Shown here piece by piece: positions 57,201-58,233 of a stretch of 58,233 nt of DNA. The stretch covers positions 1-58,233 of the forward strand of contig PLSP01000105.1 of NCBI GenBank assembly GCA_003165195.1, written 5' to 3'. The notes under the pieces are model-generated. The model was not told the DNA's origin and ran no database searches. It saw only the letters and a program-made list of their open reading frames with translations. How positions within the stretch are numbered: position 1 is the first letter of the stretch; every line of letters begins with the position of its first letter. The stretch is from Candidatus Bathyarchaeota archaeon (GTDB lineage: Archaea > Thermoproteota > Bathyarchaeia > Bathyarchaeales > Bathycorpusculaceae). The translations under genes were made by a program, and so were the position numbers.

Positions 57201-58233
57201 TTCTATGTTCTTTGGGTATGTTCCTTGGCGAGATTTCTCAATATTTTTCTCATTTGCATCCGTGCCAAAAATTTGAACCCGTATCTCGGGTATAGCTTTT
57301 TCTTCTAGGAATTCTTGAATTGTTATAGCGAAAGAATAGACTTCTTCTCCTGTTGAACAGCCTGGAATCCAAACTCGTATGGATTCGTTGGGCGAGCGGC
57401 TCTTGACGAGTTCTGGAAAAACTTTGCCTTTCAACACCGCAAAAGTGTCAGGTTCTCTAAAGAAATTTGTTACGCCGATTAGCAGGTCATCAAATAATGA
57501 TTGTAGCTCATTTGGGTGCTTCCGCAAATACTCAACGTATTCCTTCATGTTTTCTGTCTTGTTTATGACCATGCGTCGTGTGATGCGACGGTCAATTGTT
57601 GTTTCTCTGTAATGGGCAAAATCAACGCCAAAAGAAGTCTTGAGCAACAGGATAATTTTTTTCAAGTCAGTTTCGACTTTTTCTTGCTCGGGCACTTTCT
57701 TTGTTTCAGAATGAATGGGTTGAGGGTGTTTACCGATTCTTAATAGTTCCCTGGCTATTTGTTCTGCGGAAAGAATAAAATCGGGGATTTCTGCGGCTAT
57801 GGCGTTCTTGGGCATGTCGGGATATTGCGCTGTATCTGGGTCTTGTGCAAAGGTTATTCCGCCTTCGACTTTGATTACTTTTAGCCCTTCGGTTCCGTCA
57901 TTGCCCGTTCCAGACAACACAATTCCGATTGCCAGAGTTTTCTTTTCTGAAGCTAAAGAAATCAAAAAGTCGTTGATGGGTTTGAGAGCTAAGCCTTTTG
58001 GAACAAGCCTGAGTTGACCGTTTTTCAACGTCATGGTTGTTCCTGGCGTAATTACGTAGACGTTATCTTGTTCAACTTGCATGCCATCTTGGACTTGCTG
58101 AACCTTCATCTGGGTGGATCTCGATAAGATTTCAGGCAGCAAACTATCTTGTCCTGGAGCCAGATGCTGGATAACAACAAACGCCATACCCGAATCAACG
58201 GGAAGGTCTCTAGCAGTTTTGTGATTGGGTCTA
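54276..58233 (-). CDS. CheB-CheR-PAS-histidine kinase fusion (5' end outside window)
   Basis: More than 1,300 residues; the frame stays open to the window edge, so the N-terminus is missing. In order: CheB methylesterase (MAFVVIQHLAPGQDSLLPEIL; LSGTGNDGTEGLKVI), CheR methyltransferase (RITRRMVINKTEN; VWIPGCSTGEEVYSFAI; DLIMCRNVLIYFD), a PAS-like region, a long Glu/Gln-rich coiled coil (EELQSTNEELETAKEELQ), three PAS domains (about 725-1100), a HisKA-type domain (AGMVGHDIRNPLQAIAG, phospho-His) and the HATPase (DNGVGIPEAIKSKLFTPMFTTKAKGQGFGLPV). The listed ATG at 58187 is internal to CheB. A sensor of unknown input. Confidence 0.93.
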   Translation of the reverse strand, partial: RPNHKTARDLPVDSGMAFVVIQHLAPGQDSLLPEILSRSTQMKVQQVQDGMQVEQDNVYVITPGTTMTLKNGQLRLVPKGLALKPINDFLISLASEKKTLAIGIVLSGTGNDGTEGLKVIKVEGGITFAQDPDTAQYPDMPKNAIAAEIPDFILSAEQIARELLRIGKHPQPIHSETKKVPEQEKVETDLKKIILLLKTSFGVDFAHYRETTIDRRITRRMVINKTENMKEYVEYLRKHPNELQSLFDDLLIGVTNFFREPDTFAVLKGKVFPELVKSRSPNESIRVWIPGCSTGEEVYSFAITIQEFLEEKAIPEIRVQIFGTDANEKNIEKSRQGTYPKNIEDNVSENRLKRFFTFSSGHYIITKSIRDMCIFAKQDITTDPPFSNIDLIMCRNVLIYFDSYLHERVLHIFHYGLKENGFLVLGESESVGKFQYLFEPITPGCLIYRKKQAQPHVLINEVFAPNVAKKTAEPLGKTDLLTVLGEKVDHLITSEYGPATLLVNNNLDIIVFRGDVAPFLSPESGVASFNITRIIRKELRSQVQTALYRAKKEKTAIKETVFFKQKGNQKIINIEIRPLETTQYEEPFQLVLFTEETSDRTSLAKEVESVVLPGGVESLKDRQIRELREDLEATKRSLQSLVEGQQATNEELRSSMEEVQSSNEELQSTNEELETAKEELQSGNEELQTLNDELKNRNQVLGRLNDDLTNLQTNVDLPVVIVDNELKIRRFTVSAQKLLKISPSDVGRSITDFNQGVHAVDLGKTISNVTTKLNAITQEVECAEDRLCEMQVRPYLTETKKIDGAVVSFTDITERKKAEEQLVESEEKYRALVETADDVILLTDLKGGHIFRNKAYFTSLGYEVGEEIDSDGFANVHPDDIPEVRAKMGELLTQGSATSEYRVRHKDGSWVYRFAKSTVIYNQAHEPKAIMAIIRDVTESKKAEQALRESEEEFRSLFANMVDGFAYCRMIFSDKVKPVDFVYLQINDAFEKITGLKRDLVIGKKVTEAIPGTEKANPELFEIYGRVALTGKSENFEVFFKPLALWLHVSVYSPRKEYFVAMFEDISNRKKMEAELEEYSKHLENLVEDRTKQLKDSERLAAIGTTAGMVGHDIRNPLQAIAGDVYLLKEELKAMPEGEEKSSAKESLEGIEKNIDYINKIVADLQDFARPLKPNVEETDLKLIIDELLAKNGLPDNVKVTVKVEAEARKVVADSTFINRIMYNLVNNAVQAMPKGGKLTIHAYKEEKGVVISVKDNGVGIPEAIKSKLFTPMFTTKAKGQGFGLPVIKRMTEALGGTVIFKSQEGKGTTFIIRLPFK

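Overview
The window is archaeal. It encodes TFB, an aIF1/SUI1 protein, an EF-2-type GTPase, the archaeal purine ligase PurP (two copies), a Dpo4-type polymerase, ADP-forming acyl-CoA synthetase and Mvh/Hdr-type subunits. A CAU-anticodon tRNA carries an intron at the canonical 37/38 site, and TATA-like boxes and short GGAGG/GGTGA ribosome sites precede many genes. The enzymes point to a strict anaerobe that handles H2, acetate and 2-oxo acids. Content and style suggest a Thermoproteota lineage such as Bathyarchaeia, but this is inference; there is no rRNA in the window to settle it.

Layout. 0-2.6 kb: a receiver-PAS signalling protein, then a scar made of a ferritin-like 3' fragment and a broken tyrosine integrase beside tRNA-Gln. 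3-11.3 kb: information-processing and housekeeping genes (TFB, zinc-ribbon protein, aIF1, type-4 uracil-DNA glycosylase, small unknowns, methyltransferase, hydrolase, peroxiredoxin, a CysRS-like ligase, a cytochrome b5-like protein, an envelope protein). 11.6-24.8 kb: a segment bounded by two inverted copies of a 137-bp element with 10-bp periodicity. It holds an EF-2 paralogue, an Ogg-type glycosylase, the intron-containing tRNA, a SPL-like radical SAM protein, Dpo4, a molybdopterin-fold protein, a PPC-domain protein, a membrane glycosyltransferase, a PHP phosphoesterase, VapBC and MetRS. 24.8-30.6 kb: small proteins, a COG2112-like kinase, and a purine cluster purC-purP-purP plus purE.

30.6-54.2 kb is the energy-metabolism region: a hydrogenase maturation protease, a flavodoxin, a YgbA-like protein, hdrC-hdrB-mvhG-mvhA, indolepyruvate:ferredoxin oxidoreductase iorAB (IorA carries an inserted four-cluster ferredoxin domain), a PaaK-type CoA ligase, an ADP-forming acyl-CoA synthetase fused to a GNAT domain, acetyl-CoA synthetase, an acetate transporter, a complete HoxEFUYH-type NAD(P)-linked [NiFe]-hydrogenase and a PaaI-type thioesterase. 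Read together, the genes can oxidise aryl-pyruvates to acyl-CoA and reduced ferredoxin, conserve ATP through the ADP-forming synthetase, import and activate acetate, and balance reductant through two hydrogenases. tRNA-Cys, a ketopantoate-reductase-like gene and the 3' part of a giant CheB-CheR-PAS-histidine kinase gene close the window.

Most notable: the 137-bp decamer element placed in the same orientation upstream of both the EF-2-like and MetRS genes; a second, A-tract-phased decamer array upstream of hdrC; an EF-2 paralogue without the diphthamide histidine; a CysRS-like protein that has lost zinc ligands; the ferredoxin-loaded IorA; and an ACD-GNAT fusion next to Acs.
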